Assembly: GCF_001598055.1 (NCBI RefSeq)
Contig: NZ_CP014845.1
Span: 1,116,001-1,180,000 of the forward strand
DNA length: 64,000 bases
DNA from: Cupriavidus nantongensis
GTDB taxonomy: Bacteria; Pseudomonadota; Gammaproteobacteria; Burkholderiales; Burkholderiaceae
Direction: 5' to 3'
Position 1 is the stretch's first letter. Each line of letters opens with the position of its first letter. The notes beneath the pieces are model-generated. The model had not been told where the DNA came from. It worked only from the letters and a program-made list of their open reading frames with translations, and did not search any database. Positions 36,162-45,667 of the stretch are shown in pieces. A program made the translations under genes and the position numbers.

Positions 36162-37388
36162 ATGCCTGCGACCTACCTGACCCACGCCACCCTGGTGCTG
36201 CCGGACCGCATGCTGCACGACAGCGCGCTGCTGCTCGAGGATGGCCGCATCGCGGCGATCGAGCCGGCGCCCGCGGCCGTGCCCGCCCACGCCACCGTGG
36301 TCGACCTGCATGGCCATACCGTGATGCCCGGCCTGGTGGACGTGCATTGCGACGCCATCGAGAAAGAGGTGGAGCCGCGCGCCAGCGTGCTGTTTCCGCT
36401 GGATTTCGCCGTGGCGCAGGTCGACCGCCGCAACGCCGCGGCCGGCATCACCACGCCCTATCACGCGCTGTCGTTCGCCGGCAACCAGTTCGGCGTGCGC
36501 AACGTCGATACCGCGGCCACGGTGGTGCGCACCATCGCCGCCTACCGGCAGCACAGCCTGGTCGACAACCGCATCCACTGCCGCTACGAGGTCGCCGACG
36601 CCGGCGCCGTGCCGGTGCTGGAAGCATTGATGGCCGAAGGCGTGGTCGACCTGCTCTCGGTAATGGACCACTCGCCCGGCCAGGGCCAGTTCAAGACCAT
36701 GGACGCCTACCTGGCCTACATGATGGGCAACCACGGCATGAGCCGCGACGCAGCCACCGATGCCGCGCGCCAGAAGGCCGCGGCGATGGAGGGCGCGCAC
36801 GAGCGCGTCGACCGGCTGGTGGCCGCGGCGCATACGCTGGGCATTCCCACCGCCAGCCACGACGACGATTCGCCGCAGCGCATCGCCGCCATGCATGCGC
36901 TGGGCGTGCGCATGAGCGAGTTCCCGATCAACCTGGAAACCGCGCAGGCCGCCTGCGCCCATGCGCTGCCAACCATCCTGGGCGCGCCCAACGTGCTGCG
37001 CGGCAAGAGCCAGAGCGGATCGATGCGCGCCATCGACGCGATCCGGGCCGGCGCCGGCACCATCCTGTGCTCGGACTACCAGCCCTCGACCCTGATCGCC
37101 GCCGCGTATGCCGCCGGACGCCAGGCCGGGCTGCCGCTGAACCAGGCGCTGGCGCTGGTCACCGCCCACCCCGCCGATGCCTGCCAGCTGGACGACCGCG
37201 GCCGCCTGGCGCCGGGCCTGCGCGCCGACGTGATCGCGGTTTCCGAGGTGGCGGGCCAGCCGATGGTCACGCACACGTGGTCGGCCGGGCGGCTGGTGTT
37301 TGTGGCCGGATATCCGTCGCTGCGGCCGGCCGGCGAGGCGGCCATGCCGCGCCGGCCGGGTGCCGCACGAGAGCACGCGACCGCCTGA
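36162..37388 (+). CDS. phnM: Triphosphate diphosphatase PhnM
   Basis: A 408-residue amidohydrolase-fold enzyme with metal-ligand regions VDVHCDAIEKEVEPR, SHDDDSPQ and CSDYQPSTL. PhnM removes pyrophosphate from the ribose-triphosphate phosphonate before PhnJ acts. It is a little longer than the E. coli protein (378) at the C-terminus. It is the last gene of the operon and ends four bases from the convergent IclR gene. Confidence 0.9.
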   Translation: MPATYLTHATLVLPDRMLHDSALLLEDGRIAAIEPAPAAVPAHATVVDLHGHTVMPGLVDVHCDAIEKEVEPRASVLFPLDFAVAQVDRRNAAAGITTPYHALSFAGNQFGVRNVDTAATVVRTIAAYRQHSLVDNRIHCRYEVADAGAVPVLEALMAEGVVDLLSVMDHSPGQGQFKTMDAYLAYMMGNHGMSRDAATDAARQKAAAMEGAHERVDRLVAAAHTLGIPTASHDDDSPQRIAAMHALGVRMSEFPINLETAQAACAHALPTILGAPNVLRGKSQSGSMRAIDAIRAGAGTILCSDYQPSTLIAAAYAAGRQAGLPLNQALALVTAHPADACQLDDRGRLAPGLRADVIAVSEVAGQPMVTHTWSAGRLVFVAGYPSLRPAGEAAMPRRPGAAREHATA

Positions 37389-37392
37389 CCGC

Positions 37393-38226
37393 TCAGCCCT
37401 CCGGGTTGAACCCCAGCGCCGCGCTGACCGCGCGCGCCTCGCGCCGCACGGCGCTGCCGATAGGTCCGTCGATGGCGGGGTCGAAGCCGCCGGTGGCGCC
37501 GAGCGCGGTCAGCACCGCGCACACGCGCCCGGTGTAGTCGCGCACCGGCGCGGCTACCGCGCTGATGCCGGTCAGGTTGGTGTCGCGCACCCAGGCGCAG
37601 TCGTCGGCCTGCACCGCGCGGCGCAACGCGCCGATGGGGTCGCCGGCATCGAGCTGCGCCAGCCGCGCCGGGCTGGCGGCCGCCAGTTCTTCCCTCGCCT
37701 GTGCCAGCACACCCTTTTCATCGAGTAGCCCCAGGAACACGCGTCCGGTCGCGGACCACAGCAGCGGCATCACCGAACCGGCGCGCACGTTCACCGTCAC
37801 CGGCAGGCCCGGTTCCTCGAAGCGCATGATGGTCGGGCCCTTGTTGCCCATCACCGCGACGAAGCAGGTCACCTCGAGGGTCTCGCGCAGCCGCACCAGC
37901 GACGCCTCGGCCAGCCGGATCGGGTCGGCCTGGCGCATCGCCGCCATGCCGATCTGCAGCGCCTCGAAGCCCAGGTGGTACTGCTGCGTGCCCGGCTCCT
38001 GCGCCACCAGGTCTTCTTCCACCAGGCTGACCAGGTAGCGGTGCACCTTGGCCGGGCTTTCGTCGATCTGCGCGGCCAGCGCGGTCAGGCTGGCCCGCCC
38101 GCCCAGCCGCGCCAGGCCCTTTAACACGGCCATGCCGGTAACGGCCGACTGCACGCGCTGGCGTCGTTCGCGCGTGCGGGTCGCGGCGGTTTCGATGACG
38201 GGTTCAGGGGCTTTGGTTCGGGGCAT
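37393..38226 (-). CDS. IclR-family transcriptional regulator
   Basis: A 277-residue IclR regulator. The winged helix-turn-helix is at about 25-85 (SLTALAAQIDESPAKVHRYLVSLVEEDLVAQ), and the effector domain begins near 100 (RLAEASLVRLRETLEVTCFVAV). It diverges from the Bug receptor gene across a 181-base gap that contains a perfect palindrome (38330-38342), so it probably controls the Bug-P450 genes and itself. It converges with phnM and is not part of the phn set. Confidence 0.85.
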   Translation of the reverse strand: MPRTKAPEPVIETAATRTRERRQRVQSAVTGMAVLKGLARLGGRASLTALAAQIDESPAKVHRYLVSLVEEDLVAQEPGTQQYHLGFEALQIGMAAMRQADPIRLAEASLVRLRETLEVTCFVAVMGNKGPTIMRFEEPGLPVTVNVRAGSVMPLLWSATGRVFLGLLDEKGVLAQAREELAAASPARLAQLDAGDPIGALRRAVQADDCAWVRDTNLTGISAVAAPVRDYTGRVCAVLTALGATGGFDPAIDGPIGSAVRREARAVSAALGFNPEG

Positions 38227-38329
38227 GGCGGGACCGGGCTACGCGATGGGTGCGGGGGGTTCACGGCGACAGCGGACGATGCCACACCGTGACGGGAAGC
38301 CGGTTCAAGGTTAACCCGCATTCAATCGT

Positions 38330-38355
38330 TACGCAATGCGTATATGATTTACGCA
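38330..38355. promoter_or_regulatory. Palindrome and half-site, likely IclR operator
   Basis: TACGCA-A-TGCGTA (38330-38342) is a perfect 13-base palindrome. A further direct half-site TACGCA lies at 38350-38355, 20 bases (about two helical turns) from the first. It lies midway between the divergent IclR and Bug starts. Confidence 0.55.
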
Positions 38356-38407
38356 AAACAGAAAACACCAGGCAACGACCCGGTCCATCCTTCAGGAGAC
38401 AACAACC

Positions 38408-39403
38408 ATGCCCCGCCCCCGCCTTGCCCTTGCCGTGCGCCTCGCCATCGGCGCGCTGACCTTGCCGATGCTGGCCGCGAGTGCCGCTCACGCCGCCGAT
38501 CCGTATCCCGCCAAGCCGATCCGCTGGATCGTCCCGTATGCCGCCGGCGGCGGCTCCGATTTCCTCGCGCGCACCATCGGCCAGGGGCTGTCGGCCAAGG
38601 TCGGGCAACCGGTGGTGGTGGACAACAAGCCGGGCGGCAATACCGCCATCGGCGCCGCCGAGACCGCACGCGCCGCTGCCGACGGCTATACCGTGCTGTC
38701 GGCCGACAACGGCACGCTGGTGTTCAACCCGGTGCTGTACAAGTCGCTGTCCTACCATCCCGCCAAGGACCTGGCCCCGGTGACGCTGCTGGGCCGCTTC
38801 CCGATGATCCTGGTGGTGGGCGCCGGCAGCCCGGCCAAAACAGCCAAGGACTTCATCGCGCAGGCAAAGTCCACGCAGGGCGGCATCAACTACGGCTCGG
38901 CCGGCGCGGGCAGCCCGCACCACCTGGCGATGGAGCTGCTGAAGGTGGAAGCCGGCCTGCCGATGACGCACGCCCCGTACCGCGGCGCGGCGCCGGCGCT
39001 GTCGGACGTGGCCGCCGGCCAGGTCGCCGCGATGATGGTCGACTACGCCGCCGGCGCCGGCTTTATCAAGGGCGGCAAGGTGCGCCCGCTGGCCGTGGCC
39101 AATGCCACCCGCCTGCCGCAGTTGCCCGACGTGCCGACCTTTGCCGAGCTGGGCTATGCGCGCGTCGAAGCCGCCGCGCTGGTGGGCATGGTGGTACCGG
39201 CCGGCACGCCGCCGGAGGTGATCAATACGCTCAACAAAGACGTGGTCGCAGCCATCCGCGAGCCGGCGGTCAACAAGCGGCTGGTCGACTTTGGCGTCGA
39301 GCCCGTCGGCAACACGCCGGCGCAGTTCAGCGAGCTGCTGCGCAGCGAGTCCGGGCGCTGGACCAAGCTGATCCGCGACCTGAAGATCACGCTGGACAAC
39401 TGA
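38408..39403 (+). CDS. Bug/TctC-family periplasmic solute receptor
   Basis: A 331-residue Bug receptor. The signal peptide is at about 1-30 (AASAAHA), then YPAKPIRWIVPYAAGGGSDFLARTIGQGL and VVVDNKPGGNTAIGAAETARAAADG in the usual order. Like the receptor at 10839 it has no membrane partners. AGGAGA lies upstream of the ATG. It lies between the IclR gene and the P450 gene, so it may deliver the P450 substrate or a related organic acid; the ligand is unknown. Confidence 0.85.
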   Translation: MPRPRLALAVRLAIGALTLPMLAASAAHAADPYPAKPIRWIVPYAAGGGSDFLARTIGQGLSAKVGQPVVVDNKPGGNTAIGAAETARAAADGYTVLSADNGTLVFNPVLYKSLSYHPAKDLAPVTLLGRFPMILVVGAGSPAKTAKDFIAQAKSTQGGINYGSAGAGSPHHLAMELLKVEAGLPMTHAPYRGAAPALSDVAAGQVAAMMVDYAAGAGFIKGGKVRPLAVANATRLPQLPDVPTFAELGYARVEAAALVGMVVPAGTPPEVINTLNKDVVAAIREPAVNKRLVDFGVEPVGNTPAQFSELLRSESGRWTKLIRDLKITLDN

Positions 39404-39422
39404 GTCCGGCCGCAACACCGCT

Positions 39423-39456
39423 TGCCGTCCGGCGCGCCCGGACGGCAGCGCTTTTT
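39423..39456 (+). terminator. Terminator-like hairpin between Bug and P450 genes
   Basis: TGCCGTCCGG (39423-39432) and CCGGACGGCA (39438-39447) form a perfect 10-bp stem with a five-base loop, followed by GCGCTTTTT to 39456. It can stop or attenuate transcription before the P450 gene, whose AGGAG (39476-39480) lies just after it. Confidence 0.65.
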
Positions 39457-39489
39457 GCCAGGCATCGATTTCTGCCAGGAGTCCGCAGC

Positions 39490-41829
39490 ATGACCATCTC
39501 CGCCACCGGCGCCGCCCGCGGCTGCCCGATCGACCACAGCACCCTGGCCGCGCCCAACGGCTGCCCGGTCAGCCACAACGCGGCGCAGTTCGACCCCTTC
39601 GGCGACGGCTACCAGCAGGACCCGCCCGAATACGTGCGCTGGTCGCGCGAGCAGGAGCCGGTGTTCTACAGCCCGCAGCTGGGCTACTGGGTGGTCACGC
39701 GCTACGACGACATCAAGGCGATCTTCCGCGACAACCTGACCTTCAGCCCGTCGATCGCGCTGGAAAAGATCACCCCCACCGGCGACGAAGCCAACGCCGT
39801 GCTGGCCAGCTACGGCTACGCCATGAACCGCACGCTGGTCAACGAGGACGAGCCTGCCCACATGCCGCGCCGGCGCGCGCTGATGGCACCGTTCACGCCC
39901 GCCGAACTGGCGCACCACGAACCGCTGGTGCGGCGCCTGACGCGCGAGTATGTCGACCGCTTTATCGACGATGGCCGCGCCGACCTGGTCGACCAGATGC
40001 TGTGGGAGGTGCCGCTGACGGTGGCGCTGCATTTCCTGGGCGTGCCCGAAGAGGACATGGACCTGCTGCGCCAGTACTCCATTGCCCATACCGTCAACAC
40101 CTGGGGCCGGCCGAAGCCCGAGGAACAGGTGGCGGTGGCGCACGCCGTCGGCAACTTCTGGCAGCTGGCCGGCCGCATCCTCGACAAGATGCGCGAGGAC
40201 CCGTCCGGCCCTGGCTGGATGCAGTACGGGCTGCGCAAGCAGAAGGAACTGCCCGAGGTGGTGACCGACTCCTACCTGCATTCGATGATGATGGCCGGCA
40301 TCGTCGCCGCGCACGAGACCACCGCCAACGCCTCGGCCAACGCCATCAAGCTGTTGCTGCAGCATCCCGACGCCTGGCGCGAGCTCTGCGAAGACCCCGC
40401 GCTGATCCCCAACGCGGTCGAGGAATGCCTGCGCCATAACGGCTCGGTCGCAGCATGGCGCCGGCTGGTCACGCGCGACGCCGAAGTGGGCGGCATCCGC
40501 CTGCCGGCGGGCAGCAAGCTGCTGATCGTGACCTCGTCGGCCAACCATGACGAGCGCCATTTCGCCGATGCCGACCTGTTCGACATCCGCCGCGACAACG
40601 CCAGCGAGCAGCTGACCTTCGGCTACGGCTCGCACCAGTGCATGGGCAAGAACCTGGCGCGCATGGAGATGCAGGTGTTCCTGGAAGAGCTGACGCGCCG
40701 GCTGCCGCATATGCGCCTGGCCGAGCAGACCTTCACCTACGTGCCCAACACCTCGTTCCGCGGGCCGGAGCACCTGCTGGTGGAATGGGACCCCGCGCAG
40801 AATCCCGAGCGCCGCGACCCGGCGTTGCTGGCGGTGCGCCAGCCGGTGCGCATCGGCGAGCCGTCGGCGCACACCATCGCCCGCACGGTGCTGGTCGAGC
40901 GCGCCACGCCCGCCGCCGACGGCGTGCTGCGGCTGCGGCTGGTGGCGCCCGACGGCAAGCCGCTGCCGCGCTGGGCGCCCGGCTCGCATATCGATGTGGA
41001 ATGCGGCGACACCGGGCTGTCGCGCCAGTATTCGCTGTGCGGCGATCCGGACGATGCGGCGGCGCTCGAGATCGCGGTGCTGCGCGATCCCGCCAGCCGC
41101 GGCGGCTCCGCGTGGGTCCACGGCAGCGTCAGGGCGGGCGACCGGCTGCGCATCCGCGGCCCGCGCAATCATTTCCGCTTCGATGAGCAATGCGGGCGGG
41201 CGATCTTCATCGCCGGCGGCATCGGCGTCACGCCGGTGAGCGCGATGGCGCGGCGCGCCCGCGCGCTCGGCATCGACTACACCTTCCATTACTGCGGGCG
41301 CTCGCGCCAGGCCATGGCCATGCTTGATGAACTGCAGGCGCTGCACGGCACGCGGCTGCAGGTCCACGCCAGCGACGAAGGCCGGCGCGCCGACTTTGGC
41401 AAGCTGCTGGGGCAGCCTGACGCGGACACGCAGATCTATGCCTGCGGCCCGCAGCGCCTGCTGGATGCGCTGGCCGAATGCTGCGCGGCGTGGCCGGCGG
41501 AGGCGCTGCGCGTCGAGCATTTCGTCTCGCGGCTGGGCACCCTGGATGCATCGAAGGAACAGCCCTTTACCGTGGAGCTGAAGGACTCCGGCCTGGTGCT
41601 GGAAGTGCCGGCGGGGCAGACCCTGCTGGGCGCGCTGCGCGGCGCCAATATCGACGTGCAGAGCGACTGCGAGGAAGGCCTTTGCGGCTCGTGCGAAGTG
41701 CGCGTGCTGGCCGGCCAGGTCGACCACCGCGACGTGGTGCTGACGCGCGCCGAGCGCGACGCCAACCATCGCATGATGGCGTGCTGCTCGCGCGCCTGCG
41801 GCGGCGGCCGGCTGGTGCTGGAGCTCTGA
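39490..41829 (+). CDS. Self-sufficient P450-reductase-ferredoxin fusion, CYP116B-like
   Basis: A 779-residue class VII-type fusion. The N-terminal P450 (about 1-440) has an I-helix AGIVAAHETT (about 268-277) and haem loop FGYGSHQCMG with proximal C384. A phthalate-dioxygenase-reductase-like part follows (about 465-680), with flavin motif RQYSLCGDP and NAD(P)H motif GGIGVTPVSAMARR. The C-terminal 2Fe-2S ferredoxin has cysteines in SDCEEGLCGSCEV (about 728, 733, 736) and a fourth near 764. Known members hydroxylate or dealkylate aromatic compounds without partner proteins. The physiological substrate here is unknown. The order IclR, Bug, P450 suggests uptake-linked use. Confidence 0.9.
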   Translation: MTISATGAARGCPIDHSTLAAPNGCPVSHNAAQFDPFGDGYQQDPPEYVRWSREQEPVFYSPQLGYWVVTRYDDIKAIFRDNLTFSPSIALEKITPTGDEANAVLASYGYAMNRTLVNEDEPAHMPRRRALMAPFTPAELAHHEPLVRRLTREYVDRFIDDGRADLVDQMLWEVPLTVALHFLGVPEEDMDLLRQYSIAHTVNTWGRPKPEEQVAVAHAVGNFWQLAGRILDKMREDPSGPGWMQYGLRKQKELPEVVTDSYLHSMMMAGIVAAHETTANASANAIKLLLQHPDAWRELCEDPALIPNAVEECLRHNGSVAAWRRLVTRDAEVGGIRLPAGSKLLIVTSSANHDERHFADADLFDIRRDNASEQLTFGYGSHQCMGKNLARMEMQVFLEELTRRLPHMRLAEQTFTYVPNTSFRGPEHLLVEWDPAQNPERRDPALLAVRQPVRIGEPSAHTIARTVLVERATPAADGVLRLRLVAPDGKPLPRWAPGSHIDVECGDTGLSRQYSLCGDPDDAAALEIAVLRDPASRGGSAWVHGSVRAGDRLRIRGPRNHFRFDEQCGRAIFIAGGIGVTPVSAMARRARALGIDYTFHYCGRSRQAMAMLDELQALHGTRLQVHASDEGRRADFGKLLGQPDADTQIYACGPQRLLDALAECCAAWPAEALRVEHFVSRLGTLDASKEQPFTVELKDSGLVLEVPAGQTLLGALRGANIDVQSDCEEGLCGSCEVRVLAGQVDHRDVVLTRAERDANHRMMACCSRACGGGRLVLEL

Positions 41830-41941
41830 GCGCGCGGGCCCGGCAAGCGTACTGTTGCAGCGTAGGACAAAGCCTGACAACGGCCGCAAGGACACAGGGC
41901 TAAAGTAGCAGCGCAACCGCCGCCCCCGTTCTGTCTGCGTC

Positions 41942-42517
41942 ATGCCCCCTGACCCCGCCGCCGTCCACGCCGTTCCCGCTCCCGCTCTCTGCCGCTGGCG
42001 CCGCATCGCCGTCAACCTGTCGTTGCTGGCCACGGCACTTGCTCTTTGCGCCCCACCAGCCGCCACACAAGCCGCCACCGTGTCCCCATCGCCACTGCCG
42101 CCGCTGTCTGAGCTTGCCACGCTGCTGCTGGGCACCGTGCGCGGCAAGCCGACCGGCATGCATGGGGTCACGCGCCTGACCACCGGCGACGCCGACCGGC
42201 AACTGCGTCTGGCCTGCCAGGAGCTGATGCGCGCCGGCCCGGTCGACCTCGACGACACCACGCGCTTCGACGGCTGCGTGGCGCGGCCCGGCAAGATCGT
42301 CGACTTTCACCTGAAAGTCTCCGGCATCGATGCCAGCCGCGACGACACCCGTGATTTCATGGCGACGGCCAAGCCGATCCTGGAGCGCGGCATCTGCCGC
42401 AACCCGGATGTGCCGGTGCTGGGCAAGCTGGGGATCCGGCTGCGCTACCACTATGCGGCCGGACAGAAGCCGCTGGTGCTGCTCGACATCCCGCCCGAGC
42501 AGTGCCGCGGCAAGTAA
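41942..42517 (+). CDS. Exported protein of unknown function
   Basis: A 191-residue protein with a signal peptide (about 20-45, ending ATQAA) and a soluble domain I cannot place. The order of two cysteine-containing stretches (LACQELMRAG and DGCVARPGK, then GICRNPDV and PEQCRGK) would allow disulfides in the periplasm. The first 20 residues before the hydrophobic part are proline/alanine-rich, so the true start may be a little later. It converges with the LysR gene that follows. Confidence 0.55.
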   Translation: MPPDPAAVHAVPAPALCRWRRIAVNLSLLATALALCAPPAATQAATVSPSPLPPLSELATLLLGTVRGKPTGMHGVTRLTTGDADRQLRLACQELMRAGPVDLDDTTRFDGCVARPGKIVDFHLKVSGIDASRDDTRDFMATAKPILERGICRNPDVPVLGKLGIRLRYHYAAGQKPLVLLDIPPEQCRGK

Positions 42518-42527
42518 GGCGACAGGC

Positions 42528-43445
42528 TCAGCCCGCCCGCCCCTCGGTTCGCCCGTTCCCCAGCACCTCTTCGCACACCGCCAGCCACGCCCGCGCCGCG
42601 TGCGACAGATAGCGCCCGGGCGACCAGATATGCGCCATGGTCCAGTCCACCGCGGGTTCGGTCAGGCGCGCCATCGCCAGCGTGTCCTGCGCCTGCAGGC
42701 GCTCCGCCAGCGGCTGCGGCAGGAAGGTAGTGCCCAGCCCCGCCGCCGCCATCGACGCGAGGAAGTCCCAGTGCCCGCTGCGCGCCACCACGCGCGGCTC
42801 GATGCGCGCTTCCACGAAGGCCTGCCGCAGCTTGCGCGTCAGCGAGAAACCCTCGGTCAGCATCACCAGCGGCTCGTCGCGCAGCGCCGCCAGCGACACG
42901 GTGCGTCCGCGCGCCCAGGCCGCCTTGCGCGGCCCCACCGCCCAGATCGGATAGCGGCCGAACTGGCGCGTTTCCAGCGCCAGGCCGCTGTCGCCCGGCA
43001 GCACCGTGGCGCCCACCTCCAGCTCGCCGCTGGCCACCAGTTGCTCCACCACCTGCCCGCCGTGCTCGTCCAGCGTCAGTGACAGGTTGGGATAGCGCTG
43101 CCGGAATGCGCTGACCGCCGGCGAGAAGAACAGGTTGACCATCGGCGGGATGCCGACCGTCAACTGCCCCCGCCCCAGCGAGGACAGGTCGGCAACCTCC
43201 AGCGTCAGCCGGTGCACCACGCCCAGCGCCTCCTGGCCGCGCTCGTAGACCACGCGGCCGACGTCGGTCAGGCGCACGCTCTTGCCTTCGCGGATCAGCA
43301 GCGGCTGGCCGACCTCGTCCTCGAGCTGGCGGACCATCTTGCTGATGGTCGACTGGGTCACGAACAGCGACGAGGCGGCCTGGGTAAAGCTGCGCAGCCG
43401 CGCGGTCTCGACGAAATAGCGCAGCGCGCGGATATCGATGGGCAT
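42528..43445 (-). CDS. LysR-family regulator, probably of the efflux operon
   Basis: A 305-residue LysR regulator starting MPIDIRALRYFVETARLRSFTQAASSLFVTQSTISKMVRQLE. The co-inducer domain begins near 90 (GRGQLTVGIPPMVNLFF). It diverges from the FUSC efflux operon across 208 bases, and an AaeR-like role in inducing that operon is likely. The ligand is probably an aromatic carboxylate by analogy with AaeR; not shown. Confidence 0.85.
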   Translation of the reverse strand: MPIDIRALRYFVETARLRSFTQAASSLFVTQSTISKMVRQLEDEVGQPLLIREGKSVRLTDVGRVVYERGQEALGVVHRLTLEVADLSSLGRGQLTVGIPPMVNLFFSPAVSAFRQRYPNLSLTLDEHGGQVVEQLVASGELEVGATVLPGDSGLALETRQFGRYPIWAVGPRKAAWARGRTVSLAALRDEPLVMLTEGFSLTRKLRQAFVEARIEPRVVARSGHWDFLASMAAAGLGTTFLPQPLAERLQAQDTLAMARLTEPAVDWTMAHIWSPGRYLSHAARAWLAVCEEVLGNGRTEGRAG

Positions 43446-43527
43446 GTTGGCGTGGAGGACGGACGCGCCTCTCCATGAATAACGCGAATGGAAAAGCCAA
43501 TATTAAATCATGAATGGAATGCTGAAT

Positions 43528-43549
43528 GTGCGGCTACAGTGCGGCTACA
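43528..43549. repeat. 11-bp tandem direct repeat before the efflux operon
   Basis: GTGCGGCTACA occurs at 43528-43538 and again at 43539-43549, one helical turn apart. The AT-rich stretch just before it (about 43486-43527) holds repeated GAATG words and ATTAAATCATGAAT. This lies in the divergent gap between the LysR and FUSC genes and is a candidate regulatory region. Confidence 0.5.
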
Positions 43550-43653
43550 CTTCGCTCCCAACATGTCGCCCCTGCCCAAAGCGCGCCCCCAATGAAGCGC
43601 GGAGCGGCAGGCGGCGGCAAGCGCCCCCAACCTTCCCTTCAAGACCCCGCTCC

Positions 43654-45645
43654 ATGGCTAGCTGGCCGAATGCACGACAGTGGCTGTTCTCGCTGAAGGC
43701 ATTCGCCGCTGCGATGCTGGCGCTCTACATCGCGCTGGCGCTGGGGCTGGCGCGGCCGTATTGGGCCATGGCGACGGTGTACTTCGTCTCGCATCCGCTC
43801 ACCGGCGCGACCCGCTCCAAGGCGGCGTATCGCGTTGCCGGCACGGTGCTGGGCGCCACCGCCGCGGTGGCGACGGTGCCGCAACTGGTCAGCATGCCGA
43901 TCGTGCTGATGGGCGCGATCGGGCTGTGGATCAGCGTGCTGGTGTACCTGTCGCTGCTGCAGCGCACGCCGCGCAGCTACGTGTGCCTGCTGGCAGCCTA
44001 CACGTTGCCGATCGTCGCCTTGCCGGCGGTCAGCCAGCCGGCGCAGATCTTCGACATCGCCGTGGCGCGGATCGAGGAGATCGTGATCGGCATCGTCTGC
44101 GCCGGACTGGTGGGCTCGGTGGTGTTTCCGGCCAAGGTCGCGCCGGCGCTGCGCGCGCGTGCCGATGCGTGGCTGGCCGATGCCGCGGCCTGGGCCTCGG
44201 ACATCCTTGCCGGCAGCCCGCGCGCCGACCACAGCCGCCACCAGCTGGCCGCCGACATCCTGCAACTGGACCAGCTGATCAGCCAGCTCGCCTACGACAC
44301 CGAAGGCAGCCACACGCTGCGCTACGCGCGCGCGCTGCGCCGGCGCATGACCATGCTGATGCCGCTGCTGTCGTCGCTTGACAGCGTGCTGCAGGCGCTG
44401 CGCTGCCATGCCCGCGACATCCCTGCAGATTTGCACGAGGCGCTGGCGGCGACGGCGGCATGGCTGGGCGACAAGGCCGCCACGGCGCCTGCGGCTGCGC
44501 CCGAAGGCTGGCGGATGCTGTGCGGACCCGACGCGAGCGGCTGGCACGATCGCCTTGCCGCCACGGCGGCCGACCAGTTGCAGCGCCTGTACGTCCTGTA
44601 CGGCGAATGCCGCGCGCTGCAGCAAGGCATCGGCGACCACCGCGCCGGCACGCCGCTGCCACTCGGCGAAGCCGCTGCGGAAGCTGCCGGCCATCACCAT
44701 GATCACGGCATGCTGCTGTTCGGCGCGCTGTCCAGCGGGCTGGCGGTGTTCTGCGCCGGGCTGCTGTGGATCTTGTCGGGCTGGGAGGACGGCGCCGGCG
44801 CGGTGGTGGTGGCTTCGATCGCGTGCTGCTTCTTTGCCGCGGTCGACGAGCCGCGGCGCATGGCCGGCGCCTTCGTGCGCTGGAGCGCGATCTGCCTGCT
44901 GATTTCATCCGGCTACCTGTTCCTGGTGGTGCCGCATGCGCACACCTTCGAAGCGCTGGCCGCGCTGCTGGCGCTGCCCTATCTCGGCATCGGCCTGCTG
45001 ATTGCGCGGCCGGGGTTCCAGCTGATCGCGATGCTGCTGTCGGTCAACACCGCCGCGTTTGCCAATGTGCAGGCGGTGTTCGACGCGGATTTCCTCGCCC
45101 TCTTCAATACCTGCCTGGCCAGCGCCGCGGCCATGGTGTTCGCGCCGCTGTGGTCGGTGGCGGCACGCCCGTTCGGCGCGCGCGCGGCGGCACGGCGGCT
45201 GGTGCGCGCCAGCTGGCACGACCTGGCGCAGGCCGCCACGCTGCGTGCCAGCGATGGCGATGCGCGGCTGGGCGCGCGCATGCTGGACCGGCTGGGCCAG
45301 TTGGTGCCGCGGCTGGGCGCAGCCGGCGATCCCTTGTCTACCGACGGCTTCCATGCGTTGCAGGTCGGCTATTGCGCACTGGCGCTGCGCAAGGCCTTGC
45401 CGGACCTGCCGGCGCCCGCGCGCAAGCCGGTGCGCCGGGTGCTGGCCGCGGTGGCGCGGCATTTCCGTGCGCAAGGGCGCGCGGGCCGGCGCGTACCGGT
45501 GCCGGCAGCACTGACCACTGCCATGGGCGAAGCCATGGCAGCGGTGGCGGCCAGCGGCCGCGCAGGCCAGCACGGCACGCTGGGCGCGCTGGTGGTGCTG
45601 CAGGTCACGCTGCTTCCGCTTCCCGCCATGACCTTGTCCCGCTGA
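43654..45645 (+). CDS. FUSC/AaeB-type inner-membrane efflux protein
   Basis: A 663-residue membrane protein with two blocks of helices (about 10-150 and 350-500) separated by cytoplasmic domains, as in the AaeB/fusaric acid resistance family. The N-terminal motif ARPYWAMATVYFVSHPLTGATRSKAAYRVAGTVLGA is typical. With DUF1656, HlyD and NodT proteins downstream it should export aromatic acids. The ATG at 43654 is chosen over upstream in-frame codons because the family begins there. Confidence 0.9.
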   Translation: MASWPNARQWLFSLKAFAAAMLALYIALALGLARPYWAMATVYFVSHPLTGATRSKAAYRVAGTVLGATAAVATVPQLVSMPIVLMGAIGLWISVLVYLSLLQRTPRSYVCLLAAYTLPIVALPAVSQPAQIFDIAVARIEEIVIGIVCAGLVGSVVFPAKVAPALRARADAWLADAAAWASDILAGSPRADHSRHQLAADILQLDQLISQLAYDTEGSHTLRYARALRRRMTMLMPLLSSLDSVLQALRCHARDIPADLHEALAATAAWLGDKAATAPAAAPEGWRMLCGPDASGWHDRLAATAADQLQRLYVLYGECRALQQGIGDHRAGTPLPLGEAAAEAAGHHHDHGMLLFGALSSGLAVFCAGLLWILSGWEDGAGAVVVASIACCFFAAVDEPRRMAGAFVRWSAICLLISSGYLFLVVPHAHTFEALAALLALPYLGIGLLIARPGFQLIAMLLSVNTAAFANVQAVFDADFLALFNTCLASAAAMVFAPLWSVAARPFGARAAARRLVRASWHDLAQAATLRASDGDARLGARMLDRLGQLVPRLGAAGDPLSTDGFHALQVGYCALALRKALPDLPAPARKPVRRVLAAVARHFRAQGRAGRRVPVPAALTTAMGEAMAAVAASGRAGQHGTLGALVVLQVTLLPLPAMTLSR

Positions 45646-45667
45646 TCCCACCTTCTTCGCTGCACCC

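Noticed and set aside
34989..37376. A 795-residue open frame on the minus strand opposite phnK-phnM
   Set aside because: Shadow of the C-P lyase genes; the plus-strand proteins are clearly real and fill the region.
38344..41829. A single 1161-residue plus-strand frame joining the Bug region to the P450
   Set aside because: The first part is the wrong frame of the Bug gene; the real P450 starts at 39490 with AGGAG upstream.
39154..42294. A 1046-residue open frame on the minus strand opposite the P450 gene
   Set aside because: It is a GC-rich antisense shadow of the P450 and Bug genes, with histidine/arginine-rich low-complexity sequence and no domain or ribosome site.
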